From positions 69,044,033 through 69,108,032 of the forward strand of contig OX485804.1 of the NCBI GenBank assembly GCA_950295325.1: DNA of 64,000 bases, read 5' to 3'. This document shows positions 61,314 to 64,000 of the stretch, piece after piece (within the stretch, counting starts at the first letter, position 1; every line of letters begins with the position of its first letter). Source of the stretch: Polytrichum commune (lineage: Eukaryota > Streptophyta > Polytrichopsida > Polytrichales > Polytrichaceae). The notes under the pieces are model-generated. The model had not been told where the DNA came from, made no database searches, and saw nothing but the letters and a program-made list of their open reading frames with translations. A program made the position numbers and the translations under genes.

Positions 61314-62444
61314 ATGGCCATCGAGGATATGAACACTTCTGGACCGTCAAGGGAGGATAGTCCTCCCCAGGTTTTCCTGATTGGCACATCCTCTTCACCG
61401 AGTGATGCAAGTATCCGTAGTTTGGTGGTCCAAGCTATTCAGGATTACTGCAATGGGAAATTGATTGATGACTTAAGTCAATTTCAGCGTGTAGAGCAGC
61501 AAGGGGAAATAACCTTCTCGATTGTGAATACGCATTCCAATCGCTTGGAAGCATTGGAATGCCAGGTCCAACTCTTGAAGAAGTATAATGAGGGGGACCG
61601 TTCTAAGTCCACCACAGCTGCTGGCAAGCCAGAACGGTTCAAGGATAAGTCCAAAATTACCATTCTGGCTTGGCTCAACCAGATGAAAAAGTTCTTGGTT
61701 GCACGCCAGATTGCTCCTGAGGAGTGGGTCACAATTGCGTCAACATATCTGGAAACCAATGTGTCACAACATTGGGATATGCTTGCATTGGAGCTGGCAG
61801 CGGATAAGAAAGATCCGCAGCTCTGGGATAACTTCTATGATACATTACTCACTGCTTATGGCAGTGTCAATCAGGAGTTGGTAGCCCGGAACAAGCTTCG
61901 TGTTCTTAAACAGAAAGGTTCTGTTGAAGACTATGTAAATGAGTTTCAACAGTTGTGCTCACACATTACTAAAAATCATGTCTCCCGGGGAGATAAGATT
62001 AAGAGATTCATATCAGGGCTCAAGGAGGATATCCGCAAGAAGATCTTGGTGGATCCTAAGGGCGATGGTGGGCCATGGGAGGACATCAAGCGTCTCATCA
62101 ATTATGCAGTGACTATAGACGCTACGTACACACAAGATGCAAAAGAACGGGACAATGATAAGTCTCATTTTGATGCACCGGTTGTCAAGACCAGTGGCCA
62201 CACAGGGCCGATTAGAGACAACAAGTCTCGCCGCTCTAAAGGCCGCTCTTCCGCCTTTTACAAGAAGAGTAAGCATGGTAAAGGGGAGGCCCCTTCGGTA
62301 AGAAGCACTAACAAAAAGGATGGTCTTTGTTTTCAATGTCACAAGGAAGGACACTTGGCTAGAGATTGTCCTGATGGCAAGAAAAGTGCTGAGCAGCATC
62401 CTGCAAAGAAAGGCAAGAAGCCTTTTCACAAGTCCGACACTTAG
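61314..62444 (+). CDS. Gypsy gag
   Basis: The frame encodes 376 residues from ATG 61,314, chosen as the first in-frame ATG after the leader (MAIEDMNTSG). A coiled-coil-like stretch (HSNRLEALECQVQLLKKYNE) precedes a retrotransposon Gag domain (AWLNQMKKFLVARQI, then QKGSVEDYVNEFQQLC, then FISGLKEDIRKKI). A basic linker follows, then one CCHC zinc knuckle (CFQCHKEGHLARDC) and a Lys-rich tail. Gag forms the particle and packages the RNA. The frame is intact and ends with TAG; pol lies in another frame. Confidence 0.9.
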   Translation: MAIEDMNTSGPSREDSPPQVFLIGTSSSPSDASIRSLVVQAIQDYCNGKLIDDLSQFQRVEQQGEITFSIVNTHSNRLEALECQVQLLKKYNEGDRSKSTTAAGKPERFKDKSKITILAWLNQMKKFLVARQIAPEEWVTIASTYLETNVSQHWDMLALELAADKKDPQLWDNFYDTLLTAYGSVNQELVARNKLRVLKQKGSVEDYVNEFQQLCSHITKNHVSRGDKIKRFISGLKEDIRKKILVDPKGDGGPWEDIKRLINYAVTIDATYTQDAKERDNDKSHFDAPVVKTSGHTGPIRDNKSRRSKGRSSAFYKKSKHGKGEAPSVRSTNKKDGLCFQCHKEGHLARDCPDGKKSAEQHPAKKGKKPFHKSDT

Positions 62445-62473
62445 GTAGTGGGCTAGTGTCAGGACCTGTTTAA

Positions 62474-64000
62474 GTTTCGGAGGGTGTTTTTGATTTGCCT
62501 AATGATGCTTTGGAAGTGATTCAGGGCTTAGTCAATAAGCAATTTAATGTAATCGTGTCTGATATTTTGAATAAAGACATTATTTTGCCAACTCCGTTAC
62601 TCCCACTCAGTGATGTGTTAGATGTGAACTCCAAAGTTTATGGAGCGTTCTTATTGATTATACCATCAGTGGATGATTTGCAAAGTTTCTTGAGATCTTA
62701 TTTGCACGGTAAAGAGGGAGCGCCCTATGAGACCGGTGCTTGTTTTATTGTTGACAAACGTAAAGCAAAAAGTCTTAAGAGAACTTTACCAAGATTTAAG
62801 TTGATCCATCAATTTGAATCAAACTCAGTACAGTGACATGTTTATTTGGATGAACCTAGGCCACGTGTGTTGAATCAGCTCACTATGTCTTCTCAACTGA
62901 TGATGAGTTTCTCAGGGCAAGTAGCTCCTCAGGATGCATCTGTATTAATGGATAGTGCCACATCACATTGCTTTGTGAGTTCTGGTTTTGCTAAGACCTT
63001 CGGGTTAAAAGTGAAAAATGGCAGTAACACACTGGTATTAGGCAATGGTGATGAAGTCCAAACGGACGGCAAAATTAAAGTTCATGTTAGAATACAGCAA
63101 TATCAAAGCCAAATTACTTGCCTGGTGGCAAAGTTAAGTGAAGGCATTGATTTGATATTGGGCAGTGATTGGCTAGTACAGCACAAGGCACGCTTGGATT
63201 TTGCATCTGAATGTTGCGTGTTGTATAAGGGCTGCCGTAAAATGACACTGCATGTGAACCCAGTGCAATGTCAGAGTCCAAATCCCCATAGACTCACCAT
63301 CATGAGGTTCAAACAGTCAATTCGGAAGGGAGCAACGTCGTTCTTAGTTCAGTTGACTGCGGTTGGAGACGACGTAGAGGACACAATGGCAACACCTTAT
63401 GCCACAGTGTTGGAGGAATATGCTGATATTTTTCAGCCCATACCTACAGGGTTACCTCCAGAGCGGGAAATGACCCATATTATTCCTTTAGAGCCAGATG
63501 GCAAGCCGCCATTTAGGCCGATCTATAGGTTGAGTCCTCTCGAGCTGCAGGAGGCCAAGAAACAGATCAAGGAGTATTTGGAAAAGGGATGGATAGAACC
63601 TAGTTCATCGCCTTATGGGTCTCCCATCTTGTTCGTCAAGAAAAATGATGGAGCGCTGCGAATGGTGGTGGATTATTGGGCACTTAATAAGCAAACGGTA
63701 AAGAATCGTTATCCGTTGCCTCGTATTGATGATCTTTTTGACCAGTTAGCTGGCTTTACAATATTTTCATCTCTTGATTTGGCACAAGGTTATCACCAGA
63801 TTAGAATATCCGAGGAGGATGCTCCTAAGACGGCGTTTAGAACACCGTTTGGTCATTACCAATTCAAAGTATTAAGTTTTGGATTGACCAATACACCAGT
63901 AACTTTTCAAAGAGTAATGAATCGTGTTTTTCACAAGTTCATTGGAAAGTTTGTTTTGGTATATCTGGATGACATCTTAATTTTTTTAAAGAACGAGGAG
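62474..64000 (+). pseudogene. Gypsy pol: spacer domain, protease, start of reverse transcriptase
   Basis: The frame opens after a TAA at 62,471. It encodes a 120-residue spacer (NDALEVIQGLVNKQFNVI, then GACFIVDKRKAKSLKRTLP), meets TGA at 62,834-62,836, and continues in the same frame to the window end. Protease follows: LMDSATSHCFVSSGF, where the usual D-S/T-G triad is DSA, and LILGSDWL. Then come the RT blocks: IEPSSSPYGSPILFVKK, VVDYWALNKQTVKNRYPLPR, FSSLDLAQGYHQIRI, KTAFRTPFGHYQF and the catalytic VYLDDILIF. The Trp in DYWALN replaces the usual Arg (CGG to TGG would explain it), and TNTPVTFQ replaces TNAPATFQ. Nonsense and missense changes suggest an inactive copy. Confidence 0.88.

Larger units (their letters stand above)
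60604..64000 (+). mobile_element. Ty3/Gypsy LTR retrotransposon, 5' part, runs off the window
   Basis: The order is 5' LTR, tRNA-iMet-like primer site, leader, gag, protease and reverse transcriptase, with the rest beyond 64,000. Reverse transcriptase follows protease without an intervening integrase, and the RT block sequences are those of Gypsy. Damage seen: an in-frame TGA upstream of protease, a frame change between gag and pol, and DYWALNKQ in place of the usual DYRALNKQ. The copy is probably old or inactive. Confidence 0.9.

Noticed and set aside
1-64000. CRISPR arrays, operons or bacterial signals
   Set aside because: The tandem repeats lack the short repeat-spacer pattern, and the genes are spliced, so the window is eukaryotic.

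Overview
This is nuclear DNA from a land plant. It has spliced genes with GT-AG introns, three genes that look chloroplast-targeted, a type II metacaspase, Ty1/Copia and Ty3/Gypsy LTR retrotransposons primed by initiator tRNA-Met, a tRNA-derived SINE with target-site duplications, and several MITE families. The protein sequences are recognisable but diverged from flowering-plant versions as I know them. I lean to a non-flowering land plant (bryophyte, lycophyte or fern), but this is inference and I cannot name the species.

Layout. 1-3.7 kb: AT-rich repeats and MITEs. 3.9-10.65 kb (+): a six-exon plastid gene resembling the helical part of Rubisco accumulation factor 1 (RAF1), with an apparent one-base frame break in exon 3. 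It is followed by a ~220-bp tandem array (10.75-12.06 kb). 12.4-16.3 kb: MITEs and dispersed repeats. 16.45-23.92 kb (+): a complete 12-exon EXECUTER gene (766 aa) with every splice phase consistent. 25.8-33.4 kb (-): remains of a chromodomain gene with a Cys-rich N-terminal module, locally duplicated and split by a recent Copia element (26,266-32,082). The Copia element carries an extra 251-aa ORF on its opposite strand. 36.7-38.06 kb: a second, decayed copy of the EXECUTER promoter, leader and transit-peptide region. It lies directly upstream of a six-exon plastid gene of unknown function (38,172-41,967, +, 645 aa). 42.5-48.7 kb (-): a complete five-exon type II metacaspase. 49-60 kb: gene-poor DNA holding two SINEs, a Harbinger-like MITE, degenerate repeats and an inverted-repeat-bounded region. 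60,604 to the window end (+): a Gypsy element with 5' LTR, PBS, gag, protease and the start of reverse transcriptase.

How the genes relate. The three plastid genes share a strand but are separate transcription units. EXECUTER senses chloroplast singlet oxygen. The RAF1-like protein is probably an assembly chaperone. The third has no known function, but its upstream DNA derives from EXECUTER, so the two may share control elements. The metacaspase is a cytosolic/nuclear cysteine protease of cell-death pathways and is not obviously linked to the others. I found no tRNA or rRNA genes and no CRISPR array.
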